Source of the DNA: Bacteroidales bacterium CF
Lineage (GTDB): Bacteria; Bacteroidota; Bacteroidia; Bacteroidales; UBA932
Direction: 5' to 3'
Length of the DNA: 64,000 nt
NCBI GenBank assembly: GCA_000473305.1
Contig: CP006772.1
Span: 1,922,001-1,986,000 of the forward strand
Within the stretch, counting starts at the first letter, position 1. The number at the start of each line of letters is the position of its first letter. The translations under genes were made by a program, and so were the position numbers. Below, in pieces: positions 29,019 through 38,262 of this stretch. The notes beneath the pieces are model-generated. The model did not search any database. It had not been told where the DNA came from and saw only the letters and a list, made by a program, of their open reading frames with translations.

Positions 29019-29555
29019 ATGAAAAAGATTATCCTTTACGTTGCTGCATCGCTCGACCAGCGCATCGCAGAACCGGACGGAGACTTGGATTGGCTTACCG
29101 GATTTCCCAACCCCGAAAAAACCGATTACGGGTACAAAGACCTGCTGGGTTCGGTCGATACAGTTGTCATGGGTGGTAAAACCTACCGTGAGTTGCTGAA
29201 TATGGATGTGATTTGGCCTTATCAGAATCAACACACTTACGTCGTATCGCACCATGAATGGAGTGTGAAAGAAAAGATCAGCTTTATTACGGAGAATGTA
29301 ATAGAACGTATCAAAATGCTGCGTATTGAAGCCGGGAAAGATATTTGGCTGGTCGGTGGCGGCGAATTGATTTCGATATTGCTTGCCGCCGATTTGGTGG
29401 ATGAAATTCAAATAACTTACATTCCCGTCATACTCGGTAAGGGTATTTCACTGTTCCCGGAGCAACCCAAAGAATCAAAATGGGAATTAATAAAAAGCAC
29501 TGTATATAATTCGGATGTTTTGAAGGTAAATTATAGGCATCATAAATCGATATAA
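29019..29555 (+). CDS. Dihydrofolate reductase-like / RibD C-terminal domain protein
   Basis: 178 residues. Starts KIILYVAASLDQRIAEPDGD and continues with GDLDWLTGF, VVMGGKTYRELL and DIWLVGGGELISILLAADLVDEI, the NADPH-binding pattern of the RibD C-terminal/DHFR-like fold. Related genes occur on Bacteroidales conjugative transposons; the physiological substrate is unknown and it should not be assumed to give trimethoprim resistance. A short hairpin terminator follows. Confidence 0.82.
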   Translation: MKKIILYVAASLDQRIAEPDGDLDWLTGFPNPEKTDYGYKDLLGSVDTVVMGGKTYRELLNMDVIWPYQNQHTYVVSHHEWSVKEKISFITENVIERIKMLRIEAGKDIWLVGGGELISILLAADLVDEIQITYIPVILGKGISLFPEQPKESKWELIKSTVYNSDVLKVNYRHHKSI

Positions 29556-29586
29556 AATCTGCCTGATGCCCAAAAAAACGCCTGAC

Positions 29587-29607
29587 AAGAGAATACTCTT
29601 TTTTTTC
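29587..29607 (+). terminator. Short Rho-independent terminator
   Basis: AAGAG-AATA-CTCTT followed by a run of eight T. The stem is short but well placed 31 bp after the reductase stop. Confidence 0.55.
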
Positions 29608-29673
29608 TTTTAATTTTAAATTACTTATTATTAGATTATTAGAAAAAAAACAAAATTAAATAACGCAAAATAT

Positions 29674-29724
29674 TTTGCAGAATTTAAACGACTGTTTAAA
29701 TTTGCATAAAATAATCGTTTAAAA
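29674..29724 (+). promoter_or_regulatory. Autoregulated promoter of the first tetR gene with operator
   Basis: TTTG (29674-29677), 19 bp, TAAATTTG (29697-29704). The near-palindrome TTTAAACGACTGTTTAAA (29683-29700) covers the spacer and -7 box. A half site ATCGTTTAAAA follows at about 29714. The same operator sequence recurs before the CoA-activase gene. Confidence 0.7.
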
Positions 29725-29728
29725 CAAT

Positions 29729-30343
29729 ATGGCAAAAATACAATCATCCAACGTAAGAGAGAGGATACTTGATGTTGCACGGGAATTGTTTGTAGCAAAA
29801 GGTTATGCTGCCACAAGCATACGCGATATAGCAACGGCATCTGATGCTAATGTTGCTCATGTCAAGTATTATTTTGGATCTAAAGCCGATCTTTTTGAAA
29901 TCATCTTTGATGAAGCGTTTGAGATTCTTGCAAACAGGGTTTTCTCCGCATTAAACTCAGACATGCCTTTTGAGGAGATGATAGAAAATTGGATCAATGC
30001 CTACTATGAACTGCTGCCTGAGTACCCGCAGATACCCATGTTCATTTTGAATGAAATAAGTCACAGTCCCGAAGCATTAGTCAAAAAAATCCTCAAAAAA
30101 AATCCTCAACGGATATTTAGCAGGTTCTCAGACAGGATGGAAGATGAGATTAGAAAAGGAACGGTCAGGCCTGTTCCTGTATTGGATTTTGGGTTGAATG
30201 TATTGTCGTTATGTGTATTCCCATTTATGTTCAGGGGATTTGTTTTAAGGATAGCAAACATGTCAAACAATGACTATAATGCGTTATTAAAAGAGCATAA
30301 ACAATATGTAATTGATTTTGTCTTAAGAGCTTTGCAACCATAA
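29729..30343 (+). CDS. TetR/AcrR-family regulator
   Basis: 204 residues. The N-terminal helix-turn-helix is clear (RILDVARELFVAKGYAATS, IRDIATASDANVAHVKYYF, about 12-52), followed by a helical ligand-binding domain. It is flanked on both sides by copies of the TTTAAACG...CGTTTAAA operator and so probably represses itself and the downstream CoA-activase gene. Confidence 0.88.
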   Translation: MAKIQSSNVRERILDVARELFVAKGYAATSIRDIATASDANVAHVKYYFGSKADLFEIIFDEAFEILANRVFSALNSDMPFEEMIENWINAYYELLPEYPQIPMFILNEISHSPEALVKKILKKNPQRIFSRFSDRMEDEIRKGTVRPVPVLDFGLNVLSLCVFPFMFRGFVLRIANMSNNDYNALLKEHKQYVIDFVLRALQP

Positions 30344-30359
30344 ATTTTTTTGCCATCAG

Positions 30360-30377
30360 TTTAAACGATCGTTTAAA
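30360..30377 (+). promoter_or_regulatory. Perfect 18-bp palindromic operator before the CoA-activase gene
   Basis: TTTAAACGATCGTTTAAA is exactly self-complementary. It lies 33 bp before the ATG and matches the operator in the tetR promoter, marking the activase gene as a likely target of that regulator. Confidence 0.7.
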
Positions 30378-30410
30378 AATCAGTATTGAAATTTGTAGCA
30401 TAATACGCTG

Positions 30411-33400
30411 ATGAAAACAAATAATATATGCAAAATAGGAATTGATATAGGCTCTACGACATTGAAAGTTGTCGTACTGAATTTCCTTGGGGAAATAATC
30501 TACAAGGTCTATCGACGCCATAAAGCCGCTTTTAATAAACTCCTTATAGAAGAAATGAATAATATAAAATCCCTTTCCCCAGGGTCAAAATTTACGATCA
30601 GCATTACAGGTTCCGCTGGTATGGGAATTTCCGAGCATACAGGTATTTCGTTTGTTCAGGAAGTGGTTGCTTCCATTAATGTAATCAAGAATAAGTATCG
30701 AGACACACATACAATGATAGACTTAGGCGGAGAGGATGCCAAGATTGTCTTTTTCGAAGATGGAAGGCAGCCTGATATCCGAATGAATGGTAGTTGTGCC
30801 GGAGGAACAGGCGCTTTTATAGACCAAATGGCAGACCTGATGAATATATCGGTCGAAGAACTTGCCGAACAAGCCATTAAATACAAAAAAATATATCCGG
30901 TAGCTTCCCGCTGCGGGGTATTTGCGAAAACCGATGTACAGAACCTGATCTCACGAAATATTCCCCGAGCTGATATTTCAATGTCTATATTTCACGCTGT
31001 GGCGGTGCAGAGTATCACTACTCTTGCCCGTGGATGCGAGATCAGACCAAAGATACTCTGTACAGGCGGCCCCTTGACTTTTATTCCGGCTTTACGTAAG
31101 GCGTTTACCGAGGTGCTGGATGTTGACGAATCCGAACTCATACTTCCCGAAAACAGTGAATATTTTCCGGCATGGGGCGCTGCGATGAATAGTACGGAAG
31201 AACGTTCTGCACAGGAGATAGACCTGCTTATACAGAAACTCGAAACAAGAGGTTATAACCATGTGGAACATTTGCCTGCTTTGTTCGACAGTAATGAAGA
31301 GTACCGTTTGTGGAAGCAATCCCGTAAGATAAAGCAGTTGAAACGGGCTGAATTAGGGACCAGGAAACATATTGACTGTTTCCTCGGCATAGATTCCGGC
31401 TCTACAACGACGAAGATCCTTGTCATGGATGAGTCGGAAAACATCGTCTATTCGTTTTACGATTCTAACCTGGGAAACCCTCTCAGAAAGGTCGTGGAGG
31501 GGCTGAAAAAGTTTTCACAGGAAGTCAAACGAAAAGAAATATCGCTGAGATTCATTTCCTCGGCCGTGACCGGTTATGGGGAGGATTTGGTGAAATCGGC
31601 TTTGAACCTGGATTATGGCATCGTGGAGACAATGGCACACCTGTCCGGGGCACAATATGTTGATCCGGATGTGTCGTTTGTTTTGGATATCGGCGGGCAG
31701 GATATGAAATCTATTTTTACACATGACGGGGTAATCTCTAATATTGAATTGAATGAAGCCTGCTCATCGGGTTGTGGCTCTTTTCTTCAGAACTTCGCCT
31801 CGACGATGAACATGAACCTGCCTGAATTTACAGAAGCGGCCTGTTTGGCTGAATATCCGGGCGATTTGGGTTCGCGCTGTACGGTGTTTATGAACTCTAA
31901 AGTGAAACAATTATTGCGTAAAAACGCTTCACTGGGAGATATAGCAGCCGGACTGTCATACTCTGTCGTAAAAAATTGCCTGTTCAAAGTACTCAAAATA
32001 TCGAACCTTAAACTGTTGGGAGAACATATTGTCGTTCAGGGCGGAACATTTCGTAACGATGCAGTTTGGCGCGCCTTGGAAATGTTGTCAGGGAAATCGG
32101 TTAGCTCGACCGACCACCCTGAGTTGATGGGCGCATTAGGGGCGGCGCTGTATGCAAAAAAGATGTGGCAGAAAAACAGAACTTATACCTCATTCCCTGG
32201 ATTAGATTTCTTACCTGATGTGGATGATATTGATACAAAGGAACTTCAATGCAAGGGCTGTACCAATAAATGTTCTATTCTTCGTTTCAGATTTGAGAAT
32301 GGGAATACTTGTTATGCAGGGAATAAATGCGAAAAGGTGTTTTACAATAAAACTACTGCACCAGAAAAAGGATATAATGCATTCGAGGAAAAGAATAACA
32401 TACTTTTTAGCCGTGATAATGGCAAAAGAGGGACTACTATAAGGAAAATAATTGGGATACCCCGTGTACTGAATATGTTTGAAAATTATCCTTTTTGGCA
32501 TACGCTGTTCACGAAGTGCGGCATGGAGGTAGTCCTTTCCCCTGAATCCAATACCACCCTTTATCAAAAAGGAGTAGGGAGTATTATGTCGGATAATATT
32601 TGTTTTCCGGCCAAATTGGTACACGGACATATATTGGCATTGGTCGAACATGGCATTGACCGTATATTTTACCCAATGGTCATAAAAGAGGGGAAAGAGT
32701 TTCGGTCTTCAGTCAACTCCTTTAATTGTCCGGTAGTGAGCGGTTATCCCGATGTTGTCAGGAGTTCGATGGACCCGGAGGAGAAATATGGTGTCCCTTT
32801 CGATAAACCGGTAATTACGTTCAGCAACGACAAAGCCCTTGAGAAAGCATGCTATAATTATTTATCATCGCTGGGAGTATCTGGGTACGTGTTTAATACG
32901 GCATTTGCAAAAGCTCAGGAAGAACGAAAAAATACAACGAAAAGATTGGTCGCTGACCAGAAAGTCTTGTTCGACAAAGCTGTTAGGGAGAACAAACTCG
33001 TATTTGTAGTAACCGGCAGACCTTATCATGCAGACCCTTTAATTCATCAAAAAGTGGGGCAAATACTCTCTGATATGGGAGTCGATGCTTTTACTGACGA
33101 CATCTTCCGTGAGGATGAAAACGACGGATTCCGTAAACTCAATATCGTAACCCAATGGTCATATCCTAACAGGGTTGTAAAGGCAGCGATGGAAGTTGCG
33201 AAGCTTCCGGAGAATGTACAACTGATCCAGCTTAATTCATTTGGTTGCGGCCCCGATTCGTTCTTTATGGATGAAGTAGGAAAAATACTCCGGCAAGGTG
33301 GAAAAAACCACACGATATTGCGCCTTGACGAAATTGCCAGTTCCGGATCTGTCAGGCTACGTATGCGTTCGTTGATAGAATCGTTAAAAGTTGTCAGAAC

Positions 33401-34655
33401 CGGATATATTGAAAACGTAAAAACATTTGAAGGTTATAAAACCACTTACAAAAAAGAAGACCGGAAGAAAACAATACTGGTACCGTGGTTCGCCGATTTT
33501 CTTTCTCCATTCATTCCTGCAATCGGAGAACTGGCCGGGTATAAGATCGTTAATCTGCCTAAAACGAACAGAGCCTCTGCCGAAGCCGGGCTGGTATATG
33601 GACATAATGAAGTATGCTATCCGTCAACGTTAGTATTGGGAGATATTATTACGGCATTACAATCCGGAGAATATAATTCGGATGATGTAGTTGTGGCTAT
33701 TACACAAACCGGCGGACAGTGCCGGGCGACCAATTATGTGGCACAAATAAAATCAGGACTCGAAAATGCGGGATTTTCCCACGTTCCTGTTTTGGTTTTA
33801 TCTACAGGAGCAGTATATCAAAACGAACAAAAAGCATTCAAAGTACCGGTGCTTAAAATCATCAATATTATCATATATGCCCTTCTATATGCTGACGCTC
33901 TCTATCAGATGTACAGCTTAACAATCGTAAGGGAAAGAGAAAAAGGCTATGCTCAACAATTGTTTGATTTTTATGTAGGTATGGGGATAAATGCGATTAG
34001 GGAAAATGATCATAAGGCTTTATTATCTTCGTTGGAACAGGCTGTAACTGATTTTAATCGGTTACCACTATACGATTACGAGTTTACTAAAGTCGGGCTA
34101 ATTGGTGAAATCTATGTAAAATACAACAGTTACGGCCAGGCTCATATTACCGAGTGGCTCCGGTCGCAGAATATGGAGGTTGTAACTCCTCCTATCCTTG
34201 ATTTTGTGATGCAGTATTTTGTCAACTCAGAAGTAAACCTCAAAAATGGCGTAATAAGAGGTAGTATCATGAAGCATCTACTGAACCCTGTCTTTTGGAA
34301 GTACATGAACAACCGGATCACGAAGGTGGAAAAAATCATGGAAAAATATCGTTTTTATACAGCTTCCGAGTCGATATACACCAAAGCCGAATATGCATCG
34401 GAAATACTCGACTTGTCTAATCAGTTTGGAGAAGGTTGGTCTGTGGCAGCAGAAATAGCGTGCTATGCCCGTAAAGGCATCATCAGGGTTGTTTGCGTTC
34501 AACCGTTCGGTTGTATTGCTAACCACATTGTCGCTAAAGGAATAGAAAAACGGTTAAAGAAATTCTATCCGGCAACGAATCTGCTTTATCTGGATATTGA
34601 CGGGGGAATGGCTGAAGTTAATCTTCAAAACAGACTTCACTTTTTAATCAACTAA
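30411..34655 (+). CDS. Giant 2-hydroxyacyl-CoA dehydratase activase-related protein
   Basis: 1414 residues fusing two ASKHA-fold ATPase domains of the BadF/HgdC activase type with C-terminal dehydratase-like (DUF2229-type) regions. Domain 1 starts KIGIDIGSTTLKVVVL and has its cluster-binding cysteine in NGSCAGGTGAF (about 126). Domain 2 starts CFLGIDSGSTTTKILVMD near 320, with NEACSSGCGSF near 450. A Cys-rich knot (CKGCTNKCSILRF) lies near 620. Activases use ATP and a [4Fe-4S] cluster to send a low-potential electron to a dehydratase. The substrate is unknown; fatty-acid or redox roles are guesses. Flanked by two TetR genes. Confidence 0.85.
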   Translation: MKTNNICKIGIDIGSTTLKVVVLNFLGEIIYKVYRRHKAAFNKLLIEEMNNIKSLSPGSKFTISITGSAGMGISEHTGISFVQEVVASINVIKNKYRDTHTMIDLGGEDAKIVFFEDGRQPDIRMNGSCAGGTGAFIDQMADLMNISVEELAEQAIKYKKIYPVASRCGVFAKTDVQNLISRNIPRADISMSIFHAVAVQSITTLARGCEIRPKILCTGGPLTFIPALRKAFTEVLDVDESELILPENSEYFPAWGAAMNSTEERSAQEIDLLIQKLETRGYNHVEHLPALFDSNEEYRLWKQSRKIKQLKRAELGTRKHIDCFLGIDSGSTTTKILVMDESENIVYSFYDSNLGNPLRKVVEGLKKFSQEVKRKEISLRFISSAVTGYGEDLVKSALNLDYGIVETMAHLSGAQYVDPDVSFVLDIGGQDMKSIFTHDGVISNIELNEACSSGCGSFLQNFASTMNMNLPEFTEAACLAEYPGDLGSRCTVFMNSKVKQLLRKNASLGDIAAGLSYSVVKNCLFKVLKISNLKLLGEHIVVQGGTFRNDAVWRALEMLSGKSVSSTDHPELMGALGAALYAKKMWQKNRTYTSFPGLDFLPDVDDIDTKELQCKGCTNKCSILRFRFENGNTCYAGNKCEKVFYNKTTAPEKGYNAFEEKNNILFSRDNGKRGTTIRKIIGIPRVLNMFENYPFWHTLFTKCGMEVVLSPESNTTLYQKGVGSIMSDNICFPAKLVHGHILALVEHGIDRIFYPMVIKEGKEFRSSVNSFNCPVVSGYPDVVRSSMDPEEKYGVPFDKPVITFSNDKALEKACYNYLSSLGVSGYVFNTAFAKAQEERKNTTKRLVADQKVLFDKAVRENKLVFVVTGRPYHADPLIHQKVGQILSDMGVDAFTDDIFREDENDGFRKLNIVTQWSYPNRVVKAAMEVAKLPENVQLIQLNSFGCGPDSFFMDEVGKILRQGGKNHTILRLDEIASSGSVRLRMRSLIESLKVVRTGYIENVKTFEGYKTTYKKEDRKKTILVPWFADFLSPFIPAIGELAGYKIVNLPKTNRASAEAGLVYGHNEVCYPSTLVLGDIITALQSGEYNSDDVVVAITQTGGQCRATNYVAQIKSGLENAGFSHVPVLVLSTGAVYQNEQKAFKVPVLKIINIIIYALLYADALYQMYSLTIVREREKGYAQQLFDFYVGMGINAIRENDHKALLSSLEQAVTDFNRLPLYDYEFTKVGLIGEIYVKYNSYGQAHITEWLRSQNMEVVTPPILDFVMQYFVNSEVNLKNGVIRGSIMKHLLNPVFWKYMNNRITKVEKIMEKYRFYTASESIYTKAEYASEILDLSNQFGEGWSVAAEIACYARKGIIRVVCVQPFGCIANHIVAKGIEKRLKKFYPATNLLYLDIDGGMAEVNLQNRLHFLIN

Positions 34656-34662
34656 TTTGATT

Positions 34663-35289
34663 ATGGAAAAGGAATTAATGACTGAAGAAAGAATAAAACG
34701 TTCAGCAAGAAATGTGTTCTCCCGGAAAGGATTTGCAGGTGCCAGGATAAGTGAAATAGCGAATAGTGCGGGAGTAAAAAATGCGATGGTTCATTACTAT
34801 TTCAGGAGTAAGCAGTCACTATTTGATACTATAATGAAAGAAACAGTCATGAAATTACGGAGTATAATAAATCCTTTCATAAATGACGAACAAACTTCGC
34901 TGGAGGAGAAAATAGATTTGACAATTGAAAAAATTCACATATTTCTACTTGACAACCAAGATCTTCCTATGTTTATCCTGAATGAACTGCAAACAAATAC
35001 AAATCCAGAGAATTTTATTAGCCTTTATTTCAACCCGATGGAAGATAATATTTCTAATAGCATATTTTTTAAACAAATGGAAACACACATAAAAGAACAA
35101 AAACTTGATAATGTCATTTCTGCTAACCATGTATTCATCAATCTATTTGCTATGAGCGTGTTTCCTCATCTGAGTAGCAAATTATTAATGAATTTACTTG
35201 AGTTGGATGAACAAGAATATCATTTGTTGATAATGGAAGGACAAAAATTAGAGTCTTTATGGATAAAAAAAATATTGAATTTAGAATAA
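34663..35289 (+). CDS. TetR/AcrR-family regulator, second copy
   Basis: 208 residues from the ATG at 34663, 7 bp after the activase stop. The helix-turn-helix is RIKRSARNVFSRKGFAGAR followed by ISEIANSAGVKNAMVHYYF. It resembles the first TetR in layout (IPMFILNE there, LPMFILNELQ here), so the two may be paralogues that bind related ligands. Cotranscribed with the activase. Confidence 0.87.
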   Translation: MEKELMTEERIKRSARNVFSRKGFAGARISEIANSAGVKNAMVHYYFRSKQSLFDTIMKETVMKLRSIINPFINDEQTSLEEKIDLTIEKIHIFLLDNQDLPMFILNELQTNTNPENFISLYFNPMEDNISNSIFFKQMETHIKEQKLDNVISANHVFINLFAMSVFPHLSSKLLMNLLELDEQEYHLLIMEGQKLESLWIKKILNLE

Positions 35290-35296
35290 CTCAGCT

Positions 35297-35521
35297 ATGA
35301 TAAAAAATGATATTGGTATTAACGCCGGAGTAATTTGGAATTTGTTGTCGCAAAATGGAAAATTGACTATACGGGGAATAGAGGAATATACCAGTTACAG
35401 GGATTCTATGATACATCTTGCTTTAGGTTGGTTGGCCAGAGAAAATAAAATAACGTTCTCGGTAGATAATGATAATCTATATGTTGAGTTAACCAATACC
35501 TATCTTGAAATGTATTATTAG
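35297..35521 (+). CDS. Small winged-helix DNA-binding protein (DUF2582-type)
   Basis: 74 residues. NAGVIWNLLSQNGKLTIRGI and LALGWLARENKITF match the short winged-helix proteins typical of Bacteroidota. It starts 7 bp after the second TetR and is likely in the same operon. Role unknown. Confidence 0.78.
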   Translation: MIKNDIGINAGVIWNLLSQNGKLTIRGIEEYTSYRDSMIHLALGWLARENKITFSVDNDNLYVELTNTYLEMYY

Positions 35522-35644
35522 GTTGACAACAACGCTGAGATGAACTGTGTAATTTTGATGAGAATGAATATGATAATTAGTTGACATATAATGATTTTTC
35601 TCATCTGCTAAAAATGAAGAATATTAAAATTGTAAAAAACGAAA

Positions 35645-36337
35645 ATGATAACAGACCTTTTAAAAAAAATAATGACGCCTGTCAGGTTAATTGAGGTGAT
35701 AGAAGAAGTGCCCGAAACCTATACATTTAAATTTGAAACACCGGAGAATATCAGTTGGACGCCGGGAACCCATGCTCATTTTTTAATCGCCGACCTGCAA
35801 AAAGGACAAGCATTGAACAGGCAACTGGTACGCGAATTTTCCATTATGAGCCATCCTGGTGAAGGATACTTGGGTGTCACGACCCGCATACGGAGCAATC
35901 CCTCTCTTTGCAAACAAGCGATGAAAGCTTTAAAACCTGGCGACCAAATCCAGATTTTTAAAATTAGGAATCATATTAAGCTACAAAAAACAGACAATCC
36001 CATTATTATTATCAGTATGGGAGTTGGAATAGCCACTTTCCGCCCCATTATGCTGGATTACATAAAATCAAACACGCAAATTTCCATCACCAATATAAAC
36101 ATCGACCGTAGCGGGAAATTTGTTTATTGGGGAGAATTGAGCAACATCCCTGAAACAAAACTGAAAAATATATTTGTAACCTCCCGCAACGATCTGTACA
36201 AAAGCATAGACAAGGCGCTGAAAAACAAGAATAATATTTATTACATAATAGGCTCTGAAGATTTCAACAGAGATATTGGCATTTATTTGGCGAAAAACAG
36301 TGTATCTAAAAGTCTTATCAAGTTTGATAAGCGATAG
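35645..36337 (+). CDS. Ferredoxin-reductase-like flavoprotein
   Basis: 230 residues. The FAD-binding beta-barrel shows REFSIMSHPGEGYLGVTTR (flavin contact, about 63-81). The NAD(P)-binding half shows IIIISMGVGIATFRPIM (about 118-134) and ends YYIIGSEDFNRDI. No iron-sulfur domain is attached. It could pass electrons to the neighbouring low-potential CoA activase; that link rests on position only. Confidence 0.75.
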   Translation: MITDLLKKIMTPVRLIEVIEEVPETYTFKFETPENISWTPGTHAHFLIADLQKGQALNRQLVREFSIMSHPGEGYLGVTTRIRSNPSLCKQAMKALKPGDQIQIFKIRNHIKLQKTDNPIIIISMGVGIATFRPIMLDYIKSNTQISITNINIDRSGKFVYWGELSNIPETKLKNIFVTSRNDLYKSIDKALKNKNNIYYIIGSEDFNRDIGIYLAKNSVSKSLIKFDKR

Positions 36338-36402
36338 TTTGATGAACTTTTTCGGGAAGATATTAAAAAGGAAATTGTGATATAATGATAATAAAACAAA
36401 AT

Positions 36403-36693
36403 ATGACAGAAAAAAGTAACAAATATAAAATTCAGATACAGGAAGTTGAACTGAACGATGGAAGGCAATCGGGTAAGTCAATAGAATTTGAGGTTGAGAA
36501 CCACGATGACATTCTCTATCTGATTGAGCAAATGCAGAATAGCAGCCGTTTTGAAAATAAAAATGAGAATACCGAATTTATTGTCGGACTAAAACTATTC
36601 AGTGATGTAATGATGAGAAACAGAAATAACCCTTTGTTTGAAGAATTTATTCCTGCTTTCAGACAATTTATGAAGAAATTAAAAGGTAAATAG
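36403..36693 (+). CDS. DUF3861-like small protein
   Basis: 96 residues from the ATG at 36403 (MTEKSNKYKIQIQEVEL); an ATG 18 bp upstream is possible. The beta-rich N-terminus and FIVGLKLFSDVMMRNRNNPLF resemble DUF3861 proteins. Function unknown; it travels with the transposon cargo. Confidence 0.65.
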   Translation: MTEKSNKYKIQIQEVELNDGRQSGKSIEFEVENHDDILYLIEQMQNSSRFENKNENTEFIVGLKLFSDVMMRNRNNPLFEEFIPAFRQFMKKLKGK

Positions 36694-36846
36694 TAAACCA
36701 ACTATACGGATAACTTCGATAATGTTAAGAAAAGACCTACACGCAAGGAGTCTGAGCATTATCACTCCTGTTATACCGAAGTCCAGCGATATATAAGGAA
36801 CTCAGGAGGGTAAGATATGCTCGAAAAAAATTAGAATAAAACCGGT

Positions 36847-37677
36847 ATGCTTGAATATGTAGCCAAATTACGTAAGGAAACGGATAATGCGATAGACGGT
36901 ATCGAATCATCGGACAGCAACATCCTGAAAAAATCGCTGGAAGCCTCGCATGTATTGGCAGACGCTTTCGACAAATTAAAAAAGTTTATTCTTTCCTATG
37001 AATTTCGGGATGAAGCAGAGGAAATCACTTTCTTCAAAGAAATTAAACCCAAATTCTGCTACAGGCTGATTTACTACCGTAAATTATATAATATCGAAAT
37101 AAACCGTCCGGTTGCAGGAACTTGTAAGCAAAAAGAATACCTGTCCGACGAACTGGATACTATCAACAAATACACGAACAAACGATTGGATTTTGTCCGT
37201 TATTACCGCTCCGGCTCCACGCACCTGGATTCCCTCTATTTCCTGCGTGGCAGGGTGGACACCGAACAATACCTGGAAACCTTTTACTATGAACTCGATC
37301 CGAATTTTTCGACCAACTGCGATTTCAAAGTGGCTAAAATCATGGCCAACGATATGCTTTCCGCTTACCTGATGCAGGAAATAGAGCTATTAAATGACAA
37401 TGGGATGAAATTCGGCACTTTTAACTTTCCCGCTACAAAAAAAACATGGAAGGGAAGCAAAGCTGAATTACAGGAACAAATCTACTCGTGGGACAGTGCC
37501 GGTTCGTTCGGTGACGTACCGCTTACACAACTTTACGATTATATCCAGAATGTATTCAATATCCAGTTGGACGGCAATCTTTCACGGGCTTTCGGCGATT
37601 TGAAAATACGCAATGTCCCCACGCCGTTTCTTGATAAATTGAAAAACGCCTTGTTGAAGCGTATGGGTAGAAAGTAA
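36847..37677 (+). CDS. rteC: RteC-family regulator of conjugative transposon excision
   Basis: 276 residues. RteC of CTnDOT activates the excision operon after induction by RteA/RteB. The segment from KKFILSYEFRDEAEEITFFKEI to LYFLRGRVDTEQYLETFYYE and the ending RNVPTPFLDKLKNALLKRM is typical. Full length. No rteA, rteB, tetQ, integrase or tra genes are present in the window, so the element is a remnant or strongly rearranged. Confidence 0.9.
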   Translation: MLEYVAKLRKETDNAIDGIESSDSNILKKSLEASHVLADAFDKLKKFILSYEFRDEAEEITFFKEIKPKFCYRLIYYRKLYNIEINRPVAGTCKQKEYLSDELDTINKYTNKRLDFVRYYRSGSTHLDSLYFLRGRVDTEQYLETFYYELDPNFSTNCDFKVAKIMANDMLSAYLMQEIELLNDNGMKFGTFNFPATKKTWKGSKAELQEQIYSWDSAGSFGDVPLTQLYDYIQNVFNIQLDGNLSRAFGDLKIRNVPTPFLDKLKNALLKRMGRK

Positions 37678-37704
37678 CCAATACCGGGGTCGGTATTTAT
37701 CCTT

Positions 37705-37748
37705 AAACACCCGGTTTTGATGTTAATTCAAGTCAAAACCGAGTGTTT
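37705..37748 (+). terminator. Strong hairpin after rteC
   Basis: AAACACCCGGTTTTGA and TCAAAACCGAGTGTTT pair over 16 positions with one mismatch and a 12-nt loop. The tail TTGTGT is not a clean T run, so termination strength is uncertain. Confidence 0.6.
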
Positions 37749-37931
37749 TGTGTCATAATCTCCCTGATACCGACTGTTTTCCCGATTTTTCCTTCCGTTT
37801 TTAGGCGAAAATATCCTTGTAACTTACTGTAAATAATCTCCCTGCAAAAATCTTCAAAAAAAGTCATACCGACCTCTTTATCAGCCATTCATAAACGTCC
37901 GACCTTTGTATTATCAAAAAAATCAGCGGCA

Positions 37932-38132
37932 ATGGGTATGAATGATGATTTGAAAGACTGGATGCAAATAGGATTTGAACGGCTTATAGCACGCCTTGAC
38001 CGGATAGACCGGCATTTGGAAAAAATGGCAATAAAAGAAAAGTTGCTGGAAGGCGAACGGCTTTTGGATAACCAGGACGTTTGCCAACTGCTCAACGTCA
38101 GCAAACGAACGCTCCAGCGTTACCGTTTGTAA
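37932..38132 (+). pseudogene. Truncated excisionase-like helix-turn-helix gene (interrupted by IS21 element A)
   Basis: 66 residues. The amphipathic N-terminus (DLKDWMQIGFERLIARLDRID) and the start of a MerR/Xis-type helix-turn-helix (LLDNQDVCQLLNVSKRTLQRYR) match the small DNA-binding protein encoded after rteC in CTnDOT-like elements. The frame is cut after RYR; the last Leu codon and the stop belong to the IS21 end. Intact relatives run about 30 residues further. Confidence 0.8.
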
Positions 38133-38262
38133 TCGGTAATTTAGAATCCCCAAATTTTCGTAAATAGGAATCCCCACATTTTGGCAAATAGGCGTCCCCA
38201 GCGGGTGGCAATTAAAAATCCTTCATAATTTTATAATTCAAACGCTAAATGAATACGAAATT

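Noticed and set aside
29019-29555. Trimethoprim-resistance dihydrofolate reductase
   Set aside because: The sequence fits the RibD C-terminal-like group rather than classical DfrA, so a resistance call is not supported.
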